Positions 15,695 to 23,189 of a stretch of DNA of 64,000 nucleotides are shown piece after piece. The stretch is taken from positions 1,488,001 through 1,552,000 of the forward strand of contig NZ_CP072197.1 of NCBI RefSeq assembly GCF_018987235.1, in the 5' to 3' direction. This DNA comes from Lactobacillus crispatus (GTDB lineage: Bacteria; Bacillota; Bacilli; Lactobacillales; Lactobacillaceae). The position numbers were made by a program, and so were the translations under genes. The notes beneath the pieces are model-generated. The model made no database searches. It saw only the letters and a program-made list of their open reading frames with translations, and was not told where the DNA came from. Position 1 is the stretch's first letter. Every line of letters begins with the position of its first letter.

Positions 15695-16208
15695 TTTTTT
15701 TCTCCTTTACACTACAATAAATTTAATTGAAGAAGCAATTTTCAAATTAAGGTTTTGAATTTTCAATTCAGGTGGCTCGCTGCCTTGTCGTATGGCAAAA
15801 GAGAGCGTAGTGCATTGCTTTTCAAAAAGTCCTTCGATGTTTGGAGGGACTTTTCTTTTACACTTTTTCTTATTGAATATGTGTTAAAAAAAGTTTAAGA
15901 ATAGCAGTAGAAATTAAGGATCATTACTTGATCATGTTGCCCACTGCCTTGACGATATGCTAGTCAGAATGTCTATTATTCATTAATTTATCCTTTCATG
16001 TTACAATGTAGGTAAAGATCACAGTGCAAATTAAAGAGTTGTATTTACAACTTGGCTGCCTACTACCTTAGCGATATGCTAGCTTAAAGAAGGCGAGGAA
16101 TAGATCAGTGAGACTCATTAAAGAGCGGCGCATACGGAAAGCGGTATGTGCTTCTTTTTTTGCATTAAATTAGCAGCTAGTCACTGACTAACTGCTTTTT
16201 CTATATGC
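15695..16208. other. Non-coding region with three imperfect 22-bp repeats
   Basis: No convincing gene. Three copies of a GCC-(N)-CT-CCTT-CGATATGC-type sequence occur at 15774-15796, 15939-15960 and 16058-16079; the last two are GCCCACTGCCTTGACGATA... and GCCTACTACCTTAGCGATA.... A terminator lies at 15824-15856. Spacing (about 165 and 119 bp) and position before small ORFs suggest repeated regulatory leaders or protein-binding sites. I cannot say which. Confidence 0.55.
15824..15856. terminator. Intrinsic terminator in the non-coding region
   Basis: AAAAGTCC(C)TCC ... GA(A)GGACTTTTT hairpin with T runs on both strands, between two of the 22-bp repeats and upstream of the 31-codon ORF. Confidence 0.65.
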
Positions 16209-16240
16209 TTATCTTTCTAATCCTTGGTCTCTTCTCAAAT
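16122..16240. repeat. Duplicated 3'-end module, copy B
   Basis: Partner of 15514-15632; it includes the last codons of the Toprim gene and two downstream hairpins. The T run after the first hairpin is on the plus strand, opposite to local transcription. Confidence 0.75.
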
Positions 16241-17297
16241 AAGCCGATCGCTTTTCAAATTCTTGTCCTGGTAATGTTCTGGTTGTATGCTTAGATTTTT
16301 GTTTTCCTTGTTGCATTTTCCGAAAAGCTTTTAAGGTGTCATTCCAATCTTTACCTAATTTTTCACTAGGTTTACAGTATTTAACTTTAGGAAATTTAGA
16401 TTGAATATCTTTAACAAATCTTTTTCCAGCTTCATCATTATCTACACCTAAACCTACACTTTTAAGAATTCGACCTTCTTTTTGTAATTGTGCTGCTGTT
16501 TGTGTTATATACGAGTCAAACACTTCTTTTTTAAGGCCATCCATCGAAACAAACCTAGTATTTTTCATTCCACCCTTTACTTTTACCTTAGACAAGTCAA
16601 AGAAACTAATTGCATCAATTGGTGATTCAAAAAATCTAATATTTTCTGGAGTTTTTCCATTCATACCTGGTGAATCGAATGAAAAACCATATCCCTTGGT
16701 AGAATTTTTTTCAATCATTTTGAGGGTTCCTCTTCTACCATATTTTTGATGATTAATTTTTGTACCTTGTTTTGATACTCCTTTAACTTGTCGTCTATCT
16801 TGAGGATCAAGCCACAAAAAAAGTGCGTTACCCAATTTATCTTGTGCAAGCACTTTGTCTCTATGTAATTGATCTATAGTTTGACTCGAAATTCCACGTT
16901 GATTGTGCAAGTATCCCCATACTCGATTAATTTTATTTTCTGAATCTATTTGATTTTTATCAAACTTGAAGGATTCTTTTTGGACCTGATAAACTTTGCC
17001 ATCACCTACTCCACTAGTTAACACCTTATCCATTGCCTTTAGGAATTTCTCTTTTTCATTTAAATTGCTACCTGACAATTCATACAATGTAGAAAAGCTT
17101 AATGCACCTTTTCCATGAACTTGTCTTGAATTCCAGTAAAAAGAATTTTTGGATGGTGTAATTACCAATGAATCATGTTCTACCCCTTTAAATTCATCGC
17201 TGCCTGTTTGACGTAAATCAATTCCTGCACTCCTTGCATATTCAACAATACTTGCAGAATTTGCTGCTTTAATTTGTTCTTTTGTAAAAGCAAGCAT
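16209..17297 (-). CDS. DUF3991/Toprim primase-like protein
   Basis: 362 residues. The N-terminus (SIVEYARSAGIDL) and the central DUF3991-type region lead to a Toprim fold with GLGVDNDEAGKRF (D-x-D, about residue 285). Such proteins in mobilisation regions are thought to act as primases or DNA-processing enzymes during conjugative transfer; plasmid primases can be exported into the recipient. The C-terminus ends YLRRDQGLER. ATG 17297 is chosen because TAGGAGA precedes it; a terminator hairpin lies just upstream, between it and the relaxase gene. Confidence 0.8.
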   Translation of the reverse strand: MLAFTKEQIKAANSASIVEYARSAGIDLRQTGSDEFKGVEHDSLVITPSKNSFYWNSRQVHGKGALSFSTLYELSGSNLNEKEKFLKAMDKVLTSGVGDGKVYQVQKESFKFDKNQIDSENKINRVWGYLHNQRGISSQTIDQLHRDKVLAQDKLGNALFLWLDPQDRRQVKGVSKQGTKINHQKYGRRGTLKMIEKNSTKGYGFSFDSPGMNGKTPENIRFFESPIDAISFFDLSKVKVKGGMKNTRFVSMDGLKKEVFDSYITQTAAQLQKEGRILKSVGLGVDNDEAGKRFVKDIQSKFPKVKYCKPSEKLGKDWNDTLKAFRKMQQGKQKSKHTTRTLPGQEFEKRSAYLRRDQGLER

Positions 17298-17322
17298 TTC
17301 AATTTCTCCTATCTTTAACAAT

Positions 17323-17350
17323 AAAAAAACAAGTAGTACAAACTACTTGC
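17323..17350 (-). terminator. Terminator between relaxase and Toprim genes
   Basis: CAAGTAGTTTGTACTACTTG followed by T7 on the minus strand, about 15 bases before the Toprim ribosome site. Confidence 0.8.
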
Positions 17351-17402
17351 TAATTTCCCACCTATGCCCGACTAATATTTTTAGCCAATAATTAAGATGA
17401 TC

Positions 17403-19010
17403 TTATTCTAATTCTTGCTCAACTTCATTTTGTAATTTTTCAAACTCACGTAAATTCTTTTTAGTTTCCTTATCTGCATTTATTTTTTCGAATACTTTTT
17501 CTTGATTCGATTTTATTTTTCGGATTTGACTTTGACTAATAAAAGGCTTTTTTAAATAATTGTGTCTTTTGAAAGACTTTTTAGACTTTGCACGCAAATG
17601 TGGTCTATATGAATCATCTAATTTTGACTTTTGTTCTGCTGCATCCTTCCGAATTTCTTTTAATGCAGATTGAATGTAGTCATTTGGATCAACTTTATCT
17701 TTAAAACTGATCCTGTGTCTTTGATTGTGGTTTGCTTCCTTATCGATTTTTCTTAAGTCAGCAAGCAACGCATTACCATTTCTTGCATAAATACCTTCTT
17801 TGCCATACAGTTGGTTGATTGCATAATTTTTATTTTCACGTTTACTTTTACCGTATAAAGCTTGTCGGTCATCCTGCATTTTCCAAACTAAATCTTTATA
17901 TCTTTGAAAGTCGGAATTATCCTTTAACAATTCATCAACCAAATGATCCGACATTTTTTGTTGGCTTTTATCTAATTTGTTGTAAAACCATTCTCTTCTT
18001 GACTCAGGCAATGCTCTAACAAATTGATTTATCTCTGCTTGAAAAGTTGGCTGTTCAACTTGACTAGTCAAATTAACCTGAATTGCTTCTCTAATAGCTT
18101 GACGTCTCTGAGATAATTCTTTAGTCATCTCTGAAGAACCAATCAGTTCATTTGCAAAACCACTTTTCATATGATCAATTATTTTTTGTGGTCGCCTACC
18201 CTTAGGTTGACTAATCCCTTCACGGTTTATAATTTTTCTTCTTGGGTCTTTCTCAACTGTTGCAATGTGAATATGAACATTATCAGTATTTCTATGAATG
18301 GAAGCCACCCAGTACATCTCATTTAATGGTGGATCCATTTCCTTTTGAAAAATACTCTGCATTTTTTTAGTTGCCTTTTGTAGTTCTTCCTCATTTAATA
18401 TTCCAGTTGTACTAGATAAAATCCCCTTCTTTTTTAAAAAACTATTATCAAAACTAACAACATCTTGCCACAAGACAGAATTATTCTCTTGTCCTTCATT
18501 TAATTGCTCACGAATATAATCTAAATCTTTCAACTGAACAATATCTTTGTCAGAGCTAAATACTCCATCTAAAACTTTTTCTTTGGTTGGATGAATTTCA
18601 CTCAGCTTACTTGCAGCTTGCCCTATTCTTTCCAATTCAGTTTGTTCTTTGGTATTTAGTCCCGTTTCGTTCTTTTTCTGATTTAATGCATCAATTCGTA
18701 CCATATACCCAAGATACTTATCAAATTCCTTATCATTCAAATCAAAAAAATTTCTCTTTTCCATTAACTTTTCAGCAGCTGCTTCTCGTTCAGAATGTTC
18801 TTCACTTTTTACTCTAGTAAAGTTGTTTTCCTGATTTAATTTTCTTACTTGTTTTTTAACTCGACTTAATTCATCTTTTTCTTCTGCAGTTAAAAATTCT
18901 TTTTCTTCTAATGCTTCTTTTCTGGCTATATATCCAACGTAACGTCCAAAAGCTTTTCGTGAACTCGGCACAGAAAATTTTGAAGTTAAAATTATAGCTG
19001 GTCGTCCCAA
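17403..19010 (-). CDS. MobP-type relaxase
   Basis: 535 residues. The N-terminus (PAIILTSKFSVPSSRKAFGRYVGYIARKEAL) and the HxH metal motif in NTDNVHIHIATVE (about residue 245) mark a MobP-family relaxase of the kind common in Firmicute elements. A helical, charged C-terminal half follows. It nicks oriT, stays attached to the T-strand and pilots it through the coupling protein. It lies downstream of three small accessory genes and the candidate oriT, a typical order. GGAGG precedes the start. The C-terminus ends EVEQELE, close to the Q-x-L-(D/E)-R tail of its neighbours. Confidence 0.88.
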   Translation of the reverse strand: MGRPAIILTSKFSVPSSRKAFGRYVGYIARKEALEEKEFLTAEEKDELSRVKKQVRKLNQENNFTRVKSEEHSEREAAAEKLMEKRNFFDLNDKEFDKYLGYMVRIDALNQKKNETGLNTKEQTELERIGQAASKLSEIHPTKEKVLDGVFSSDKDIVQLKDLDYIREQLNEGQENNSVLWQDVVSFDNSFLKKKGILSSTTGILNEEELQKATKKMQSIFQKEMDPPLNEMYWVASIHRNTDNVHIHIATVEKDPRRKIINREGISQPKGRRPQKIIDHMKSGFANELIGSSEMTKELSQRRQAIREAIQVNLTSQVEQPTFQAEINQFVRALPESRREWFYNKLDKSQQKMSDHLVDELLKDNSDFQRYKDLVWKMQDDRQALYGKSKRENKNYAINQLYGKEGIYARNGNALLADLRKIDKEANHNQRHRISFKDKVDPNDYIQSALKEIRKDAAEQKSKLDDSYRPHLRAKSKKSFKRHNYLKKPFISQSQIRKIKSNQEKVFEKINADKETKKNLREFEKLQNEVEQELE

Positions 19011-19110
19011 AAATTACCTCCTACAAATAAAAATTCTATGAAGCAAGTTGATTAATTATTTTGCTCTTTCAATTTTAAAAGCCGTAGAATCGCAATCTCA
19101 GCATCAAAAC

Positions 19111-19470
19111 TTACTCAAGTTGTCCGCCATTTTCCTCCATTCTATTATTAATTCTTTCTTTTACTTTTCTCTTTGCAGATTTATAAACTTCTGCATCAAT
19201 TCCATTTCCGACAATTTGCATTCCTTGAGTCATCAAAAACTCACTTACCATTTCTGTTAGAATTGCAACTTGTTCTTTGGTAAATCGCTGTTGTTTTCTA
19301 ATATCACTTAAATCTTTTGTCCACTTAGAATTTTTTTCATTTTCTTCTGCTAACTTCATAAGATGATGAATTACTTCAGCATTATTTTTTAAATCGTGTT
19401 CCTCTTTATAATCTTGAATCCAATCTAAATCTGTATCAGAAATTGTCGCTCTAAAAGTTGTCTTAATCAT
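19111..19470 (-). CDS. Accessory mobilisation protein (MobC/RHH-like), 119 residues
   Basis: Small and highly charged, beginning MIKTTFRATISDTDLDWIQDY. It is directly upstream of the relaxase gene. The pattern of a short strand then helices fits ribbon-helix-helix relaxosome proteins, and the C-terminal half is basic and helical. It probably binds the repeat-rich DNA at 20260-20395 and helps the relaxase. No clear catalytic motif. Confidence 0.6.
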   Translation of the reverse strand: MIKTTFRATISDTDLDWIQDYKEEHDLKNNAEVIHHLMKLAEENEKNSKWTKDLSDIRKQQRFTKEQVAILTEMVSEFLMTQGMQIVGNGIDAEVYKSAKRKVKERINNRMEENGGQLE

Positions 19471-19484
19471 TTTTTCTGGTCCTC

Positions 19485-19712
19485 TTAATCAGCGTAAGTT
19501 TCTTGTCTTTTTTTCAAAGCATTATCAATCTTTTGATTAATTTTTTGTAACTCTTCCAGTTCTTTTTCTTTTTGAACACCTAACATGGCATTGAAGAATA
19601 AGAACTTATAAAGTTGACCATTATTATCAAAGCAATGTTCTTTTCTAATCTGCCTAATTTCTTCCCATTGCTTATCGTTGAGTCGAAATTGCAAAAAGTG
19701 CTGTCGTCCCAT
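19485..19712 (-). CDS. Small mobilisation-region protein, 75 residues
   Basis: Begins MGRQHFLQFRLNDKQWEEIRQI, a strand followed by helix as in RHH proteins of the MobC/CopG kind; the C-terminus is a charged helix. It lies 14 bases from the next gene, in the relaxase operon. It is likely a DNA-binding relaxosome component. The family is not certain. Confidence 0.6.
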   Translation of the reverse strand: MGRQHFLQFRLNDKQWEEIRQIRKEHCFDNNGQLYKFLFFNAMLGVQKEKELEELQKINQKIDNALKKRQETYAD

Positions 19713-19732
19713 TTCTTGCCCTCTTTCTAAAT

Positions 19733-20065
19733 TTAATCATCTTCTTTTGCCGTGTCTTCTGACAAACTATCTAACAAATTTAATGCTCGTTCGGTGTCAT
19801 TAACATCTCCACTAATGAAATACTTTGCAAGAACATTCAGCCCTAATAAATTTTCCTGCAGAAGTTTATTCTGCTTCTGAATCAATAAACTAGTTTGCGA
19901 ATCTTCATTTTGATTTTGAAAATTAATTGGAATTTGTTCAATTTGTTCTCTCAAAAATTGATTTCTGGAAATTTTCTTACTTGAATTTTGATTTAATTGA
20001 TTAACAATCCGATCAATTCTAGCCAAGTTTTGTTCGCTGATTCCACGGATTAAAACTTTTACCAT
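19733..20065 (-). CDS. Small mobilisation-region protein, 110 residues, next to oriT
   Basis: Begins MVKVLIRGISEQNLARIDRIVNQLNQ, a short strand plus helix that fits an RHH fold (compare MobC-like proteins), with a hydrophilic helical remainder. It is the first gene after the candidate oriT. It likely binds the ACGTA-type repeats and may autoregulate the mob operon. Inferred from position and fold pattern only. Confidence 0.6.
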   Translation of the reverse strand: MVKVLIRGISEQNLARIDRIVNQLNQNSSKKISRNQFLREQIEQIPINFQNQNEDSQTSLLIQKQNKLLQENLLGLNVLAKYFISGDVNDTERALNLLDSLSEDTAKEDD

Positions 20066-20154
20066 AATTTTTCTTTCCTCTGATTTCTAGTTTCTAGTTT
20101 TCCTTCTAGTTTCTACTCTGAAATTTGACTAAAATCTGCTTCTTTTAGTTATCT

Positions 20155-20395
20155 CTAGTAAAGAGCATAAGGGAAATCTGACCCCACGCCTTTTATCAAG
20201 GTGTGCTGGGCTTGGTTGTACCAAGCGATTTCGCATTTTTAGAAGTGATATCACTTCTGATTAATTTGACGTCTGTATACTTCTAAATTGTTCGTCTTTT
20301 ACCTGACATTACGTCTTGATACGTAATGTTTTTTAGTGATATCCGAACAGGACGTATTCTTACGTAGCTCATTACGTCCAAGACGTAACATTTTT
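20155..20395. other. Candidate origin of transfer (oriT) with repeat cluster
   Basis: A gene-free 345-bp gap between the T4SS and mobilisation genes. It contains CATAAGGGAAATCTGACCCC (20166-20185), a hairpin GCTTGGT-TGT-ACCAAGC (20210-20226), the perfect 18-bp palindrome 20241-20258 (AGAAGTGAT and its complement), and palindromes 20307-20328 (CATTACGT...ACGTAATG) and 20372-20388 (TTACGTC...GACGTAA). Six ACGTA/TACGT pentamers lie between 20309 and 20388. Two of these hairpins are followed by T6 on the plus strand. Position beside the relaxase operon and the inverted repeats support oriT; the nick site is not identified. Confidence 0.55.
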
Positions 20396-20411
20396 TAGCT
20401 AAATTTTGCAC

Positions 20412-21281
20412 CTAATTATCAAAATCACCGTCCTTAATGTCTCTGATTGTGTCTTCATATTTAGAAATTGCTTGCTGACTTTGTGTGATAGCTGCTTTGT
20501 TTTCTGAAATATCATTTTCCAAACTACTAATTTGTGTTTGGTAATTTTCTTTTTGACTATCACCAACTTTTTCTAACTTTGCCTTTGCAGAATCTAAATT
20601 ATTTTGAGAATTTTGAATCGTAGCTTGAGCATCCTTAATTGTATTTTGTTCTTGACTAATCTTCTTTTTATTCCAATTAATCAGATATTGACGATAATCA
20701 AGGATATAGTTTTGATAGCTCTTAGTTACTTTGCTTGAAGTCAGATCAACCTTATTCTCTTTAATGAAGAACTCAATATAATTATTTTCAGAGAAATCTT
20801 GCATGTTAACTCGCTTATTAACTTTTTGTGGCAGAATATCAATCTTTAAATCTCCAAAGCCATTTTTGATTCCGCTAACCTCAATTACTAAAAAGTGATT
20901 ATTGATTTTCTGTGATTTGATCGCAAGCTCTTCTCCATCTTCTCCGCCACGTGACATGTTTACTACTCTTATAGCATACTTTAAGTTGCTTAAGTCTGAA
21001 TCGTCACTAGTAGATGTTACGTCTGTAGAGTCCCCAAGATAATACTCTAGCAACATCTTTTCGCTTTGCTTATTGTAAATAGAATTTGCTAGGTAAAATG
21101 ATGAATTGCCTGTCACTACATTAACAGTTTGCTCAGTGTCAATTGATTTTCCTGTCCAATAGGGACTAGCAACGATTGCAATAAAAATTGCAGCCACCAC
21201 TCCAATGAATGATAAATAAATTTTGCGATACTTATGTTTTTGGTGTCGCTTCAATTCATTTTTGTTTTTGCTTTGAATCAT
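20412..21281 (-). CDS. T4SS-operon membrane protein with coiled-coil C-terminus
   Basis: 289 residues. A basic N-terminus and one membrane segment (about 23-42, YLSFIGVVAAIFIAIVA) are followed by an extracytoplasmic domain, then a long coiled coil (about 200-285, with QATIQNSQNNL and SSLENDISENKAAI). It is the last gene of the T4SS operon, before oriT. Membrane topology resembles VirB8-like scaffold proteins of Gram-positive T4SS, but I see no decisive motif. Confidence 0.6.
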   Translation of the reverse strand: MIQSKNKNELKRHQKHKYRKIYLSFIGVVAAIFIAIVASPYWTGKSIDTEQTVNVVTGNSSFYLANSIYNKQSEKMLLEYYLGDSTDVTSTSDDSDLSNLKYAIRVVNMSRGGEDGEELAIKSQKINNHFLVIEVSGIKNGFGDLKIDILPQKVNKRVNMQDFSENNYIEFFIKENKVDLTSSKVTKSYQNYILDYRQYLINWNKKKISQEQNTIKDAQATIQNSQNNLDSAKAKLEKVGDSQKENYQTQISSLENDISENKAAITQSQQAISKYEDTIRDIKDGDFDN

Positions 21282-21292
21282 TTTTTGCCTTT

Positions 21293-21541
21293 CTAATTGT
21301 CATCCGAATGTACACGATAGTTTTTGCTATCATTTAATTCCTGTTTTAATTCAGTAATCTGCTCCTGTTGATCTCGAATTTGTCTTTGACTTTCTGAATC
21401 TGGATTATCACGATTAAAGTAAACTGTTGCCATTAGTTGTGCTGCTGATAACAAAAACAAAACTAAGGCAACTAATTTCAAACGATGATTTGATTTTTTT
21501 AGTTTAGTTTTTTCTGATTGATATACAATTCGACTAGACAT
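21293..21541 (-). CDS. Small membrane protein of the T4SS operon, 82 residues
   Basis: One membrane segment (about 22-42) is followed by a coiled coil (SESQRQIRDQQEQITELKQ). It is encoded 11 bases upstream of the next gene and 2 bases from the thioredoxin-like gene, so it is in one transcript. Role unknown; the layout suggests a small partner of the neighbouring single-pass proteins. Confidence 0.6.
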   Translation of the reverse strand: MSSRIVYQSEKTKLKKSNHRLKLVALVLFLLSAAQLMATVYFNRDNPDSESQRQIRDQQEQITELKQELNDSKNYRVHSDDN

Positions 21542-21543
21542 TT

Positions 21544-21945
21544 TTAATCACCTCTTATGACCTGATCTATCTTTTCTATGTTAGTTCCCGTATATTTTTC
21601 TACTTGTTTTCCATACTTTAAATGGATAAAAGTTGGTACCTTAGTTAACTTATACTCCGTAATATAGTGTCGGTTTTGTGGTTGATTAGTATTTACAAAC
21701 TGTATATTCTTTCTAAATAAATCTTTTTTCATTACAGCGTATGAAAAAATAGAACGACAGCTTTTGCAGTCATCTCGATAAAATAAAACTGTTGAGTCAT
21801 CATTAGTTTTGATTTTAACGATGTTTTTTTGATTTAGTTCATGATTAACATGTTGATTAAAACCAATAACTCCTATGAACAACAAAAAAATCATTGCACA
21901 ACTAACTGCAATGATTTTTACCTTAGTTTCTTTTTTCGGTTGCAT
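21544..21945 (-). CDS. Membrane-anchored thioredoxin-like protein
   Basis: 133 residues. An N-terminal anchor (about 10-30) precedes an extracytoplasmic domain with a thioredoxin-type active site (LFYRDDCKSCRSI, CxxC) and the strand with cis-Pro (KVPTFIHLKYG). Thiol-disulfide proteins occur in some Gram-positive conjugation operons and may form or repair disulfides in secreted machine parts. ATG 21945 is chosen because GAGGCAG precedes it and it follows the previous stop by one base; longer starts overlap the upstream gene. Confidence 0.78.
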   Translation of the reverse strand: MQPKKETKVKIIAVSCAMIFLLFIGVIGFNQHVNHELNQKNIVKIKTNDDSTVLFYRDDCKSCRSIFSYAVMKKDLFRKNIQFVNTNQPQNRHYITEYKLTKVPTFIHLKYGKQVEKYTGTNIEKIDQVIRGD

Positions 21946-21946
21946 C

Positions 21947-22588
21947 TTAATCTGCCTCACGATCAATTTGATAGCGACCAAAATACTTAATTGAAGTAAT
22001 TTGATTAGTCGCTGTATCATAAATCAGCTGGTAAGCATCAGTTGGTGTTCCCAAAGTTCTATCATCTTTTGTCATTTCAAAATAAACTTTGGCATATACA
22101 GGCACTTGGTTATTTTCTAAAATACCTGTCTTCAAATCTAGTTCATCAATCTGACCTGTCATATCTGCCCCACTATATTGGAGCTCTAATTGCTTATCAT
22201 TTTTAAACATAGAATTGTTCTTTAAGACTTTTTCACTTACTAAATGTGTATCTTTCACCTTGTCTGGTATTTTTAATTTTTCATCACCACTATCATACGT
22301 GTAAAGCAGTTTTAGCAGTTTACTTACCTGTTTCTTGGCTTTTGTCTGTGCTACATCCTGCTCAGCTAGTTTCTCTTTGCTGCCTCCTTCCTTCATAGCA
22401 ATATGCTTTTGCGAATTTCCAATTTTAGCATCTACATTTTTTAACTCATCTTGCTTTTTAGCCAACTCAGTTCTTGCCTGATCAACATGATAGTCGATAG
22501 CTTTTTGCTTGTTAGTCTCATAATTGATTACGCCTAATTCGAGCATGATTCCGAGGATTGCTCCACCTAAAAGATATTTTTTATTCAT
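21947..22588 (-). CDS. T4SS-operon exported/membrane protein, 213 residues
   Basis: A short hydrophobic N-terminus (YLLGGAILGIMLELGVI) is followed by a coiled-coil stretch (QARTELAKKQDELKNVDAKI) and a C-terminal domain of alternating strands ending in QIDREAD. It is tightly packed between its neighbours. I do not recognise a family. It is probably an extracytoplasmic component anchored by its N-terminus. Confidence 0.6.
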   Translation of the reverse strand: MNKKYLLGGAILGIMLELGVINYETNKQKAIDYHVDQARTELAKKQDELKNVDAKIGNSQKHIAMKEGGSKEKLAEQDVAQTKAKKQVSKLLKLLYTYDSGDEKLKIPDKVKDTHLVSEKVLKNNSMFKNDKQLELQYSGADMTGQIDELDLKTGILENNQVPVYAKVYFEMTKDDRTLGTPTDAYQLIYDTATNQITSIKYFGRYQIDREAD

Positions 22589-22589
22589 C

Positions 22590-23168
22590 TTAGTTCCTCT
22601 CTATGTTGATTTCTTTAAAGCTATTTATTCTTTGGGTCTTAAGATTATAATCAAAGTCCCAACCATAAGTAACTTCTTTTTTATTGGCACTTTCGACTAG
22701 GGTTACTACTGTAATCTTAGTATGACTTACATCTGTTAAGTCACCAAAGTAAACCGTTGTACTCTTGTTTCTTAAATAACCATAAGAATCTCCATTATTT
22801 TTGATGAAGTTTTTGCCCTCTTTACCTGGAAAAATTTTTGTCCAAGCACTAAATTCTTCTTTTTGTTTAGCTGACGAAAATTTTCTTTTAGTATAGATAG
22901 CTGGTATCACTTTTAGAAACTTGTCACGTGCCTCTTCTTCTGCACTCACCACATCAAACTTTTGTTTATATGCAGAATTCTTTGTTTGACTATTTTGCTC
23001 TTGAACTATTTGCTTCTCAACAGTTTTAATTTCTGCCCTAATATCATTCAGTTCATCATTTTTAGGAACTCTGGCAATTGCAAACATTCCCAGAACAGCG
23101 AATAATACTCCAGCTGTCATCATCCATACTTTCAGATTGGACTCTCGCTCCTTTTTCTGCTGCTTCAT
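22590..23168 (-). CDS. T4SS-operon single-pass membrane protein, 192 residues
   Basis: The N-terminal membrane segment (VWMMTAGVLFAVLGMFAIA, about 14-32) precedes a coiled coil (DIRAEIKTVEKQIVQEQN) and a globular extracytoplasmic part. The plan matches the 213-residue neighbour (anchor, coiled coil, domain), so the two may be distant paralogues or partners. It begins 21 bases after the wall hydrolase gene. Confidence 0.6.
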   Translation of the reverse strand: MKQQKKERESNLKVWMMTAGVLFAVLGMFAIARVPKNDELNDIRAEIKTVEKQIVQEQNSQTKNSAYKQKFDVVSAEEEARDKFLKVIPAIYTKRKFSSAKQKEEFSAWTKIFPGKEGKNFIKNNGDSYGYLRNKSTTVYFGDLTDVSHTKITVVTLVESANKKEVTYGWDFDYNLKTQRINSFKEINIERN

Positions 23169-23189
23169 CTTTATCCTTCTTTCTTGGCA

